DNA from: Botryococcus braunii | Lineage: Eukaryota > Chlorophyta > Trebouxiophyceae | Assembly: GCA_002005505.1 (NCBI GenBank) | Contig: KV908337.1 | Coordinates: forward strand, 522,501-586,500 | Direction of reading: 5' to 3' | DNA length: 64,000 bases | Shown here: one piece after another, positions 1 through 13,987 of the stretch | Layout: each line of letters starts with the position of its first letter | Numbering within the stretch: position 1 is the stretch's first letter | The notes under the pieces: generated by a model | The model's input: the letters and a program-made list of their open reading frames with translations, nothing else | Database searches by the model: none | What the model was told of the DNA's origin: nothing | Translations under genes and position numbers: made by a program

Positions 1-121
1 GTTGTTTCTGGATGCGCGCTTGAATCGTTGTCTGGTACCTTGTGCCTTCCTTGCTCACCTTGTTGTTTCCGAATACGCTGTTGATCATTGTCTGGTACCC
101 TGTGTCTTCCTTGCTTGCTGC
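1..121. repeat. imperfect two-unit tandem repeat, about 60 bp
   Basis: Two adjacent units of about 60 bp (1-61 and 62-121) share a start (GTTGTTTC), a centre (TTGTCTGGTACC) and an end (TTCCTTGCT). They differ at roughly a fifth of positions. No coding potential is visible. The repeat may continue to the left of the window. Confidence 0.6.
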
Positions 122-3180
<3,059 letters not shown>

Positions 3181-3210
3181 TACCGTATTGCTGCTTTTGG
3201 CCTTTGGGCT

Positions 3211-3223
3211 CCCCCCCCCCCCC
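3211..3223 (-). other. poly-C tract, candidate polypurine tract of gypsy-1
   Basis: Thirteen consecutive C on the plus strand read as a G-run on the minus strand, about 45 bp past the end of the gypsy-1 chromodomain frame. The position suits a plus-strand primer site, but no TG-starting LTR follows, so the assignment is weak. Confidence 0.3.
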
Positions 3224-3266
3224 TACCTCAGGAGGGGTGCCGGGCAGGCGAAGGTGGCTGTGTAGG

Positions 3267-6200
3267 TCACTTCAATCCAGTCCTTGCCTTATAAGCTGTC
3301 AACAAGGCACGGATCTCCGCATTATGAGTGAAGTTGGATACGTGCTCCCAGGAATTATCGCTGTCTGGGTATCCAACCCACTTCACCAAGTAGAGGTATT
3401 GGGGTTTGCCTTTGCGAGACGGATCATCGAGGGACTTCTTCGCGTTCACATGACGACACCTTACCTTGTGCCCAACGATGTCCTCAACTTCATAATACAT
3501 GTCACCGTCGATGACTGGGGGTAACTGAGTCGGCTGAGGCATCTCTGTGCCTGGCTGCTCGGGTGGCTTGTACGGCTTGAGTAGACTGACGTGAAACACG
3601 TTGTGCCAACGGAGTCCTGGCCGGAGTTCCAACTTGTAGGCAACATTACCCACTCGCGATAGCAACAGTGAATGGACCAACGAACTTTTGAGGAAACTTG
3701 GTGCTGAGCACTGAGTGTCGACCGGCGTTGCGTGTCGATAAGGGAACCTTGTCTCCTTCATGATACACAACTTCACGTCTGTGCTTGTCATACTGCTTCT
3801 TCTGGCGCTCTTGTGCGGTCTCAATGTCGCCACGGGCTTGCACCCATAACTTCTCACGTTCATGTGCTGCTTGCAAACATGCTTGAGCTGCCCGAGTCTG
3901 CTCTTGAATACGCTGACGCACAGAGCTGGCTTCTTGTACTTTGAAGACGTGTGCTCGTGTGTTAGGCACTACTTTCGGAAGTAACGCCTCCAAACCTTCC
4001 ACTGCTGTGAGGTGTCGACCAAAGTTCAGGAAGAATGTTGAAGCTCTGATGCTTTCTTGGTATGCATCGTTAATTGCAAATTCTGCACTTGGGAAGTACT
4101 TGACCCAATCATCTCCCTGAGGGTTGACGTAATTGCGTAGATAATCTTTCAATATGCGGTTCATACGCTCTGTCTGTCCGTCAGACTGTGGGTGGTACGC
4201 TGTCGTAAGACACAGCTTGATGTTCAATCCACGCCACCACTCACGGGCGAAGTTACCCGTGAATCTTGGATCACGATTAGTGATAAGCTGCGCTGGTTTG
4301 CCATACAATGCAAAGACTTGGCTGTAGAGCTTCTGAGCAATATCCGTAGACGTCACTGTCTTAATGCACGGAAGAAACTTTGCCATCTTCGTTAGCTTGT
4401 CGACAACAACCATGATGGAGCCATAGCCGGTGCTCTTGTCGACTGGAAGATCAACAATCAAATCCATCGTGATAGTATCAAAAGGATTCGCTGGTGGAGC
4501 AATAGGCTGCAAAAGCCCTGCTGGTGCCTGATCTGAAGACTTGTTCCTCTGACAAAATTCACATGTCTCAATGTACTTCTTGACTTGGGTGTACAATCCT
4601 TGCCAATGAAAATGCCGTTCAATAAGATCCTTGGTCTTGGTCAAGCCGCCATGGCCTCTGCATGGTGGGCTGTGATAATTCGAAATGATGAGCGTGCGTA
4701 ACGCTAAGTCGTGCGTTACAGATATAACCAATGATTCGCCGCGCTGGATGTACCATATGCCATCATGCTGTACCATATTATTGACGTTGTCAGGGTTGGC
4801 ATAAAATGAATCCGCTGCGTACGATGCTCGTAGACGAGACACGAAGTCATTAGTAATAGACGGTCCCGCAGGGATCCGTACTGGATCAAAAACTGCATCA
4901 CGTGGTCGAGCTGCTACTTTCTGCTTCTTGCTATGATGTGTTGCTGCCCGCGCTGGAACATCCGGGTGGGTCCCCTGTGGTGGGACCTGACCTCCCGTAT
5001 GGGTGGACTGAGTCCCCTGTGGTAAGGCCGGGTCCCCCGTGTGGGTGGACACCGCTCCCTCGACCACGCTCCCCTGTGGTAGGGACGAATCCCCCCGTGT
5101 GGGTGGAGCGGGCCGTGAGAACCCAGTTGCCCTATAGCGAGTAGTAACTGCTGCAATCTGAATGCTGACATTCATGGCCTGCAACAATGCTGGATCCGCA
5201 ACGTTCGTGCGGACCGGCTCATATTTCCATTCCAAGTGGAAGCGTGACAAGAATTCATACCATATGACTTGTCGTCTGGACAACACTTGCTTGCCATGGA
5301 AGAAAGTATTCGGGTTGTGGTCTGTAATGATGATCACTTTCTCTGCTCCCTCAAGGTAGGGACGCCAAACTTCAAGATTGTAGACCACTGCTCGAAGTTC
5401 TTGCTCTGTCACACCATAATTTTTCTCTGCCGGCGTGAACTTCTTGCTATTGTACGCGATGGGGCGTCCATCTTGAACCAATACGCCGCCCATGCCGAAA
5501 CCACTTGCATCACTGATGACTGTGAACGGCTTATCAAAGTCTGGTGCCTTGAGCACTGGTGCTGTAGTGATAGCATCCTTTAGACCATTGAAGGACATCT
5601 CGCAATCAGGTGACCATTTGAAGGGTGTCTCTGGCTTGGTGAGGTTGTTCATGGGTGAAGCTATTCTCGCATATCCTTGAACAAACTTCTTGGCGAAGTT
5701 AGTCAAGCCCATGAACTGCCGTATGTCGTGCACGTCGGTCGGTGTTGTCCAATTTCTGATTGCTTCGACCTTGGAGTCATCAATCTTGATGCCCTGTGGA
5801 CCAACCAAGTGTCCGAGAAATAACGTCCATTCTCGCAACCAGGAGCACTTCTTCATCTTGGCGTACAACTGATGCTCCCGAAGCTTCTGGAGTATAAGTC
5901 AGATATGCCGAATGTGCTCCTCAAGCGTCTTGGAGTATATGAGAATGTCGTCCATGTACACGAGTACGAAGTCGTTCACATATCCCGAGAAGATCTTATT
6001 CATGACTGTCTGAAATATGGCGGGGGCATTGGTCAACCCAAACGCCAAAACTTTGAAGTTGTACTGCCCGAACGGTGTACGAAATCCTGTCTTAGGGACG
6101 TCCTCATCATTGATGCGAATCTAGTGGTAGCCTGAGTGTAGATCAAGTGACGAGAAGTAACTTGCATTTCCCAGAATGTCCAAAGTATCATCGATGCGGG

Positions 6201-7275
6201 GAAGTGGTGCTCGATGCTTGATGGTGGCTTTATTCAACTGCCTGTAGTCCACTACCATGCGCAAGTTGCCATCTTTCTTATTCACGAAGACGCATGGAGC
6301 TGCAAAAGGCGAATGTGAATGCTCAATAAGTCCCTTCTTCAGGAGTCGTTCAATTTCTTCCCACATGGTTCGCTTTTCAAGTTGTGAGTATCGAGGAAGA
6401 TATCCAGGCTTAGGCTTGAATCCAGGCTCGAGTTCAATTACATGGTTGATGCCTCTATCTGGTGGTAGGCTGTAACGCTAAACGTGGGCTCAGTACAGTA
6501 TTCTGAATATATATAAATAGAGTGGGTAGGCTTCGCCATGGGGTACGTTCCTTGGCCCGCAGAAGTGTGTATCACCACTGCTCCGAGGTTCGAGGATACC
6601 CCTCGAACCTCCCACGGTTGGTCCTTCCCAGCCGGGGTCCCAGACGCTGGCCCTCGATCGTTCCCATCGGCCGTCCGCTGGTGACTAGGACCGGGGACAG
6701 GCGCTGTACACCGAGCGGTCCAAGACCTTGGCGCTACATAGACCATCTGGTAGCTCATCTGGAAATCTATCTGCAAACTCATGAAGCAAATCACGTAGCA
6801 CTTGAGGTAGTGAATCAACGTCGACTCCATTTGAATCTGGCTTCTCGAGTACTACTGCACATAAGATAGCTTGGTCTTGCTTGAGCCCATGAGGGGCCAT
6901 CATAGCTGACAAACTCAAAGGTTTTCCCAACACATGCGAAATGTCATTGTTGCCAAGGTGGAAAGCATGCTTCTCCTTTCCAACCCGTAAGGTCACGACC
7001 TTATCGTCGTAGTCGAGAACTGCACGAGACTGCAATAAGAAGTCATCACCCAAATAAACTGTAGATCTGGCTAAGTCTGCTACAACTGCTCTGACTGAAG
7101 TATGCAGTGCACCAAAAGACAATGGTACAGTAGCCATGCCCTTAACATTCAATGATGTGCCGTCTAGGCCATAAGCTGAAACATCCACTTCATCGATTGA
7201 AGTCCAACTCGTGCTGCTAAGTCCGAGCTGATGAAGCTGGAGGTGGCTGCTGTATCCAGGGTGATGTCCCATTTT
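3267..7275 (-). pseudogene. gypsy-1 pol remnant: protease, RT, RNase H, integrase, chromodomain
   Basis: Read on the minus strand, the order is aspartic protease (LDTAATSSFIS, near 7230), reverse transcriptase (6470 to about 5600, with YMDD), RNase H, H2C2 zinc finger, integrase (near 4600-4100) and a C-terminal chromodomain ending at 3267 (YLVKWVGYPDSDNSWE). This is the domain order of Ty3/gypsy chromoviruses, whose chromodomain steers integration. The copy is dead. An in-frame TAG (complement of 6121-6123) and TGA (complement of 5899-5901) interrupt RT, there are frameshifts near 3650 and 7200, and a solo LTR splits the RT leader at 6471. The second catalytic Asp of integrase is Asn (codon at 4276-4278). 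Several changes are C-to-T or G-to-A transitions, as expected of a methylated, ageing element. Confidence 0.9.
6471..6738 (+). mobile_element. 268-bp solo LTR inserted in gypsy-1 pol
   Basis: The insert starts TGTAACGC and ends GCGCTACA (imperfect inverted ends, TG...CA). It is flanked by near-identical 5-bp duplications, TAGGC (6466-6470) and TAGAC (6739-6743). Removing it rejoins the conserved gypsy motif around D-G-L-P-P-D-R-G. A TATA-like A/T stretch (near 6507-6518) suits a plus-strand LTR promoter. A perfect hairpin with 11-bp arms GAGGTTCGAGG and its complement lies at 6585-6611 with a 5-nt loop. No internal region remains, so it is a solo LTR or a tiny TRIM. Orientation is inferred only from the TATA-like stretch. 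Confidence 0.8.
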
Positions 7276-7312
7276 AAGGGTGATGTCCCATGCTTTTGAA
7301 GGGGAAGGCGCA

Positions 7313-8366
7313 GGATTGGTGGACATGACAATTCCATTTGATTGCCTCTGGTGCTCTGCCTAGTTTTAGGACGTGGGCAGTCTTTAAGAAGGCTCAGACT
7401 GACGCCTTCAGGCTTGTTGAGCTGCATAGGAAGCATTTGGAGCAGCTGTTGAATATTTCTCAGGGGAAAGGAGACATGAGGACGCATATTGCATCATTTA
7501 ACGCTATCAGAGCTAAAGTGCCTCAAGCATTTCCTGAAGATACGTTGTGTCATCTGTTTTTGCAGGAATGCAGGGCAGAGCTGCAGAGAAGCATAACACT
7601 TCAGTATCCAAAGACCCTTGCTGAGTATTTCCAGCATCCTATAACCATTTCAGACGTTCCCGGAGGCTCCAGACCGCCGCACCACAATCCAAAAGGCCAG
7701 ACTCACCTTAAGGGCTCAGCACCGAAACCCCCTCTTACGCAGACCTGTACACACTGTGGCAAACCAGGACACAGTATTGAGCGCTGCTTTTTGCTCCATC
7801 CAGAGTTAAAGAAGCAACGTCCCAAGCCTAACCAGATCAAGTCTGGTTAGGCTTGGGACGTTGCTTCTTTAACTCAGGATGGAACTAAAAGCGGCGCTCA
7901 ATACTGTGTCCTGGTTTGCCACAATGGGTACAGGTCTGCGCAACATGGGGTTTCGGTGCTGAGCCCTTATGCTCAGTGTGGCCTTTTGGATTGTGGTGCG
8001 GCCTGGGAGCCTCCTGGAAGGTCTGAAATGGTTATAGCATGCTGGAAATACTCAGCCAGGGTCTTTGGATACGTAACTGCAGAAGAGCAGATCTGCCCTG
8101 CAGCCCTGCAAAAACAGATGACTAATGTATCTTCAGGAAATGCTTGAGGCACTTTAGCTCTGAGAGCGTTAAATGATGCAATATACGTCCTCATGTCTCC
8201 TTTCCCCTGAGAAATATTCAACAGCTGCTCCAAATGCTTCCTATGCACCTCAACAGGCCTGAAGGCGTCAGTCTGAGCCTTCTTAAAGACTGCCCACGTC
8301 CTAAAACTAGGCAGAGCACAAGAGGCTATCAAATGGAATTGTCCTGTCCACCAATCCTGGACCTTT
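7313..8366. repeat. gag fold-back: about 524-bp inverted repeat with 5-bp spacer
   Basis: Arms 7313-7836 (gag sense on plus) and 7842-8366 (gag sense on minus) are near-complementary across their length and meet at the 3' ends of gag with the spacer TCAAG (7837-7841). Weaker complementarity continues outward to about 7290 and 8380. The arms differ at scattered sites, so the structure is not a fresh palindrome. Any transcript crossing it could fold into a long hairpin. Confidence 0.92.
7338..7850 (+). pseudogene. inverted gag fragment (capsid C-terminal part and zinc knuckle)
   Basis: The plus-strand arm of the fold-back keeps an open gag frame of about 165 residues. It covers the retrotransposon gag region (TWAVFKKAQTDAFR, QGKGDMRTHIASFNAIRAK) and a perfect CX2CX4HX4C knuckle, CTHCGKPGHSIERC. 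The N-terminal half of gag is missing and there is no promoter or LTR of its own. It is a gag fragment in the wrong orientation relative to the surrounding gypsy element, and it has kept its frame better than the minus-strand arm. Confidence 0.85.
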
Positions 8367-8887
8367 CCCCTCAAAAACATGGTCGCCACCTCCACCGAAC
8401 GTGACGTCAGTAGATCTACGTCATTAGCATGCAAATACATCTCTGTCTGCGTCAGCCAACCATCTAGCTTTACGGGATCTCCTTCGAACACCAGAGGATC
8501 AGGGAACTTGAGTGTGGGCTTCCCTGAGCTCGTGGTTGCCGGTGCCGTAGCTGGAGTCAGGGTTCGCGGCGAAAAGACTGACGTGGGGCGAAAGGCGAAA
8601 CTCCTGGAGGGGCCTGAGGCGAAACTATTCAGGCCAGGCGAAAGTTTTCTGATAGCATATCCTTGTAAGCGAAAAGATTCTGAGTCCATCTGTGTAGCTT
8701 ACATGCCCCAAAACGTTTTTTTAACCATAGACTAACAGGATTCATTGAAATGGCCATCACGACTGGTAGCATACATACTAAAAAACGCCACAAACTAACA
8801 CCCTGATGGTGCAGTCACCCTGCAATCCATCTCATGAGTATTCTCTAGTGTTTTTGGAGACACACACGCATGCATGCATTCGCCCCG

Positions 8888-8910
8888 GTACACGCACGCA
8901 CGTGCGCGCG

Positions 8911-8976
<66 letters not shown>
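8888..8976. repeat. alternating purine-pyrimidine tract (CG)n(CA)n
   Basis: This stretch alternates strictly purine-pyrimidine: GTACACGCACGCACGTG, then a (GC)n run, then about 28 CA units. It lies inside the hAT element. Such sequence is the best-known Z-DNA former and is prone to slippage. Confidence 0.95.
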
Positions 8977-8977
<1 letters not shown>

Positions 8978-9319
8978 CCTCCCCATCCATAAATCCCACA
9001 CTGCAGTTGCATATTAAATTGAGAACCCAGGGAAATGGGGCTCTTAAAAAGAGTGCTGTGAACGCAGTTGCTCAACGTCACTGCTGACTTCAAATATTGC
9101 AGCCGGTCGCACTGTTTGTGCAGTGTTCTCCACTGTCCTTGCTGTTGCAGAGATCTGAATGAGATCATTAAAAATGGCATTCTGAATGTCAAAGCCATCC
9201 CAATTCCCCAGCAGTAATTCCATGAAGGAGATGGGCCTGCCGTTGCCGGCCTTCGGAGATTTCAGGTCATCCCGAAACCCGCGACCCACAGGCCAAATTT
9301 CTCTGGTTGTACATCCGAA

Positions 9320-9402
9320 ACTGTACTGCATCTGTACTTCAAAATGAAAATTGTACTGCATTTGTACTTCCTAACTGAAAATTGTACTGCAAATGTACTT
9401 CA
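9320..9402. repeat. three-copy minisatellite inside the hAT element
   Basis: Three imperfect units of about 30 bp share the core TTGTACTGCA(T/A)(T/A)TGTACTTC followed by an A-rich spacer ending TGAAA. No coding role is visible. Confidence 0.75.
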
Positions 9403-9939
9403 TCGCGTTGAAAAACACGTGAAACACGTTGTTTGACACGCTGAATTGACTCTTACACGTCTTGCCTTTCGCCCCTTCGCCCACCCCCCGTAGGCGAAAC
9501 TTCCTTCGCCCAATTTCGCCTCCATGTAGGCGAAAGACTTTTGTCTTTCGCCGCGAACCCTGGCTGGAGTACCGGTTGCCGTTGGCAGAGGAGGAGCCAT
9601 AGGTGCAGGCTGAGCCAAAGACCGTTGGATCAGTGTCTCAAGGCCTTCCATATGGACTGAGCTGTGTTATCTGGAGGTTGTGACAATGGAACACCCGATC
9701 CTCGAGCAATGGCGTTCTCGTCAAGGGCACCGATGTCCACTAAGTAACTAAGCATACGCCTTGGATCTATCCCTGAAAGATCTACATTTCCTTCTTGAGG
9801 AGGATCTATAGGAGGATCTGAGCGTGCGGAGCTACAACTGCGGGCACGAACCCTCGAGACCGAACGATGGTGCGGAGACATCGTGAAACAAAGAAGAAAG
9901 AGTGCTCACCACGAACGAACGACAAAGGAACTAGCCTTT

Positions 9940-9952
9940 GTCGCCAATACCA
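9940..9952 (-). other. gypsy-1 primer-binding site
   Basis: On the minus strand TGGTATTGGCGAC directly follows the LTR end at 9953 and precedes the gag leader. It matches the TGGTATCGGCGA sites of the other LTR families in this window with one C-to-T change. Confidence 0.7.
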
Positions 9953-10193
9953 ATATAGCGACACAGCAAAGGGGAAGAGGTTTTTGAATGAGACAAGTTC
10001 GAGTCCACGGAAAAGATGTTACATGAATGATCCGCATGCCCACTCTTAAACTCAGGGTGAGTCTAATTATATTGTACCGCCTCTGACGCGTAATCGGGCA
10101 CCTGAGCGAGGTTGTACTGCAAATCCAGATCACAATTCAAGTCATAGAGCAATGCCAAGGACCACTAGAGCATTATACCTTAGGAAATGCTAC
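9953..10193 (-). repeat. gypsy-1 5' LTR (about 241 bp, decayed)
   Basis: This segment lies between the primer site and copia copy A and is clearly but distantly related to the LTR at 14573-14832. They share, for example, GAAGAGGTTTT, TGTTACATGA, CTGAGCGAGGTTGTAC, AAGTCATAGAGCAATGCCAAGGA and AGGAAATGCTAC. On the minus strand the LTR would begin TGTAGCATTTCC, but here the first base is changed (GCTACG at the right edge). Divergence from the other copy is large, so both are old or belong to sister families. Confidence 0.7.
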
Positions 10194-11797
10194 GGTACTG
10201 GTGATTGCTGTTAAGCTATCCTTGTGGTATAGGATTAGCTGAAATGAGTGCAACGTATACACTATCTGAAATTATAGAAGAACCGTATAATGTTCCTATT
10301 TCAGTAGAGGGTGTGTACAACGCTGCGTTTGAGGAAGATGTGTATTCTCCCTCTGATCTAAACGCCTTGCATGAAAACTCTGGTTTGCCGAATCCTAGCA
10401 GTGAAAATGGCAGTGACATGTCTGAGAGTCGTGACACAGAGGAGGTGAATGACAGCCAATTGCCTGGCTCATCCTTTAATCAAGGTAGTCTACTAATCGA
10501 ATCTGGTGAAATGTACTCGAGAGATCCTACTTATCTGTCTGGACAACAAGCACCAGGTACAAGGCAGGTGCATGGGTTCAATCCCGGTTTTATGGCTGGT
10601 GGGACACTTAGGTCAAGAAGTGTTCCTCTTTCCAGTGGTCTTGTTGTGTCACGAGGCAATTTTCAACCTTCATTCACTCTGCCAAAGACAAATGTGAGTG
10701 CTGCTACTGTGCAAATTGGTCAGTCACATGTGTTGCAACCTGCATCTGCTCCTTTGGCTAGTAATGTCGGTGTAAATCCTTAAAACACACAGTCAGGCGG
10801 TACACAAGTTGCGTATGTTCCACTTGCAAGTGGAGGTATGTTGTCAGTGAGTATAGCTGCAACAACGTTAAGTTAGATTAACCCCACGCCTGTGCCTAGC
10901 ATCCCACAGGTATCACAAGTACAAGTTGCATCAGCTTTTCCGACTGGGATTTCAGGAGCTGGTCCTCCAGGTCCTCCATATAGTGGGGGCCCTCCTGGTG
11001 GCCCAATAGGAGCTGCGCAGCAACCCAGACAGGCACCAACGGCGACATTCTATGGTAATGTCCCTGTTTTCGGTGCCACTGGGGGTGGTCCTGGTGGTGG
11101 TGGCCCCAGTGGTGGAAACCCTGGTGGAGGTGGGCCAGGTGGTGGTGGTGGGCCTGGTGTTGGTGGTCCTCCCACAGAAGGGTTTCCTTCTGGTGGCGGA
11201 AGACCTGCGCCATTCACGTCTGGAGGTTTTCCTGGTGCTTCTTACCCCACTTTCTAAACTGGCCCTGTCACATATACACCCCAAAAGCTTACCCCTAAAT
11301 TAGAACCGATAAAGTTGAATGCTAACAACTGGGGTTATGTGGAGTAATCATGTGTATACCATGTTGATGGAAATGGGAGCGGCATACTGTGTGCATGATG
11401 ATTGTGAAGGCGCTGTTGATGCCTTCAAAGCGCAAATACTAATCACACCGTCTTGCACTGAAGAGTACTTGGTACAGATCTCAGACAAGTGTTATGCATA
11501 TGAAATGTGGCATCTCCTGTTAGATGTATTCAGGGTGAGGGCAGAAGGCAAGTTAAGTAGTCTTCACCACGAGGCTAGGACTTTAACCATGTTCCCTGAG
11601 GAAAAACCTTATGCATATGTACTAAGAGGAAGGAAAATTGCCAACACAATCAAAAGTTTGGGTGAAAGTTATTCTGACCTTACATTGTGTGCCATGTTAC
11701 TGGTAGGATTATCAGATGAATATGAGGCTGATAGGCAGTTCCAAACTCCAGTATATTATGAGAAAGCAGACATACACAAGTTACAACATGTTCTTGA

Positions 11798-12096
11798 TGT
11801 AACAGGAATAGTCGCGTGTTATAGGAAAATGACCGGACCACGAGGATTTGGACCTCCATAAAGGTCCCTTCGTGAGTTATGTTCCTCCACGCCAAGAAGT
11901 GGCTACTTCACGCGCCAAGGGAGTGACCCCTTACTTGACAAGGCGCATTGGCGATGGAGACAGGGACACACTTAGAACAGGATAGAATAAGGCTTTGGCA
12001 GAGGAAGGACCGGGCCGGACTGGACGGGTACTGAGGTGGAGCCCAAACAACTTGTAACCATTGTTTTCGCATCCTTTGGCCGTTTCTACTGTATCA
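11798..12096 (+). mobile_element. 299-bp solo LTR or TRIM, family S2, in copy A
   Basis: Starts TGTAACAGGAATAG and ends CTACTGTATCA, with a perfect 5-bp duplication CTTGA at 11793-11797 and 12097-12101. A second copy of the same family sits in copia copy B (17180-17491). No coding frame, primer site or polypurine tract is visible inside, so a solo LTR is the simplest reading. Strand is set arbitrarily. Confidence 0.85.
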
Positions 12097-13728
12097 CTTG
12101 AGCTTACGTATAGCAAGTTGCAGAACAAGAAGGTAAACACTCTTGCACCAAAACCGTATGTTAGGAATGGCACAAATCCAGCATATGGCAATAAGGGTGT
12201 AAATAAGAACCATGCAGGAGCACCATCTGCTCACAATGTAGAGATACCGAGGGGCACTGATCAAAGTTTGAATAATGTTCAGGCAGGCAGACAGGCCTTG
12301 CAACAGCAAAGAAGGTCAACGCTCCTGTGCTATAATTGCAAGGAGCCAGGTCACATGAAGAAGTACTGCCCCAAGCTAGAGCAGCACTCGGGAGAGGTAA
12401 CTGGTAATTGTGTAAGAAGGGAATTAGTCAACTCAACTCCCTTCTTGCCTGCTTGGTTAATTTACAGTGGTTCAACAGATCATATTTCTCCTAGTAAAGA
12501 AGATATGATTGACTATTTTGAGTGTATGGATCCAGAATAACTTGTTGTTGCAGATGGCAAGAGGGAAGCCATACTGGGGGAGGGTAAAATGCACGTATTT
12601 ACAGAGTTTGGAACCTCTTTTGTTCTCTAAAATGTTATGTGCCTACCTCCAAGAACTACTTGCTTTCAATAGGAAAGGCATATCTCGATGGCCTTAATGT
12701 TAATATTTTGGGCATTGAATGTTTCATTACTCCCTCAAATGGAACAAATTTAAGATATGCTGAACATTGCTTCCCTTATCGATGGTTTATTGATCTATCA
12801 ATTACTGAAAAACACGTGACTTTCAGTAAGGAAGTAAACTATGTTGAGACTTGCGAAGTACAGGTAGACACAGCCAAGGTGGACCTGTGGCACAAGCGCG
12901 TAGGCCATCTTTCTCCTCACAACAAGTCAAGGATGAGGAAGGAAGAAACTGTGAAAGGAATGTCTCTTCCACCTGTTGACTTGTCTAAGCATATTGGAGA
13001 CTATGGAGTGTGTGAACCTTGCATGTTAGGGAAGATGACCACACAATCCTCTAAACCAACAGGTACCAAATGCACTAAAAAACTCGAAATACTGCATATG
13101 GATGTGATGGGTCCCATTAGTCCTGAGTCCAATGATGGTGAAAAATATGCCTTAACTGTCATAGATGAATTTACTGAATTCTCTCAAGTCATCTTGCTAA
13201 AATCCAAATCTCATGTGGTAAAAGAAGCTACACTTCTACTTACTACTTGGCAAAATCAGTGTGAATGTAAAGTCAAGTACTTACGTACAGATAATGGCAC
13301 TGAGTTTATGGGGCTGGACAAATTCTGTAAGAAGTATGGAGCAGTTCACCAGAAGATTGCTCCTTATGCGCATGAACAGAATGGCAAGATAGAGAGACTC
13401 AATAGGCACTGCAAGAGAGGGCGAGAGCCATGCTGGCAGCCACATAACTTCCTACCGAATACGGGGGTGAAGCTCTTCTAACTGCAAATTACCTTAGGAA
13501 CTTGTGTGCTGTGGCAAAATTGAGTATTACTCCCTTTTAAGCATGGTTTGGTGTCAAGCCTGATCTCAACCACTTGCGTGTGTTTGGTTGTAAGTGTTTT
13601 GCATTGATAATGAAGTCCAAGAGGGCAGGGAAATTCGACTGTGTGAGTTCTGACGGCATTTTCATTAGTTATGATGGCTTCAGCAAAAACTACAGAGTGC
13701 TTGTAGATGGCATAGTCGATATTCATGG

Positions 13729-13975
13729 ATACTCAGTCCTGGTGAGTGCAACAAAGATGTTTCCATCTCCCTCACCCTTCCCATGATGAGGAAGCGTGAA
13801 ACGTCAATGACAAAACAAGCCAATAATCCTGATGTTGACAGTAGAGTCAGTGACATAGTCTTAATTATGAACATCCGTTCTTTGTGTTTCTGCAGCCCAT
13901 GTTCTTCAAGGATGCCATGTTTTGGCCAGGACAATCAGGAGACTTGAGTAGATTGGAGAAACATGGAAGGGCCAA
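13729..13975 (+). other. 247-bp captured fragment with an intron-like segment, in copy A
   Basis: A 14-bp direct repeat, GTCGATATTCATGG, at 13715-13728 and 13976-13989 flanks foreign DNA within the copia pol. Inside, GTGAGT at 13742 and a pyrimidine-rich TTTGTGTTTCTGCAG ending at 13895 delimit a 154-bp GT-AG intron-like segment. The sequence after it has an open frame (PMFFKDAMFWPG). The long target duplication suggests target-primed or repair-mediated insertion rather than an LTR or DNA element. There is no poly(A) tail. I do not recognise the gene, if it is one. Confidence 0.55.
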
Positions 13976-13987
13976 GTCGATATTCAT

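Larger units (their letters stand above)
8558..9562. mobile_element. non-autonomous hAT-type DNA transposon, 1005 bp
   Basis: The element has terminal inverted repeats CAGGGTTCGCGGCGAAA (one extra A on the left) and a perfect 8-bp target duplication GCTGGAGT at 8550-8557 and 9563-9570. Both are typical of hAT elements. No transposase frame is present. Near both ends the motif GGCGAAA recurs in both orientations: about five copies within the first 115 bp, and about five more plus partial copies in the last 110 bp. Such subterminal motifs are usual transposase-binding sites in hAT families. The interior holds a microsatellite and a short minisatellite. A full-length hAT would have to supply the transposase. 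Confidence 0.88.
7842..9881 (-). pseudogene. gypsy-1 gag, interrupted by a hAT element
   Basis: The minus-strand gag starts at the ATG complementary to 9879-9881 (MSPHHRSVSR) and runs to 9563. After the hAT insertion it resumes at 8557 (TPATAPATTSSG) and continues through the capsid-like region (FPDPLVFEGDPVKLDGWLTQ, WWTGQFH) to the zinc-knuckle region near 7900. Frameshifts and lost codons break the C-terminal third. Removing the hAT element rejoins T-P-A to T-A-P-A-T in frame. Gag would form the virus-like particle; this copy cannot make a complete protein. Confidence 0.85.

Noticed and set aside
8795..9198. Cys-Val repeat frames on the minus strand
   Set aside because: They are translations of the (CA)n tract inside the hAT element.
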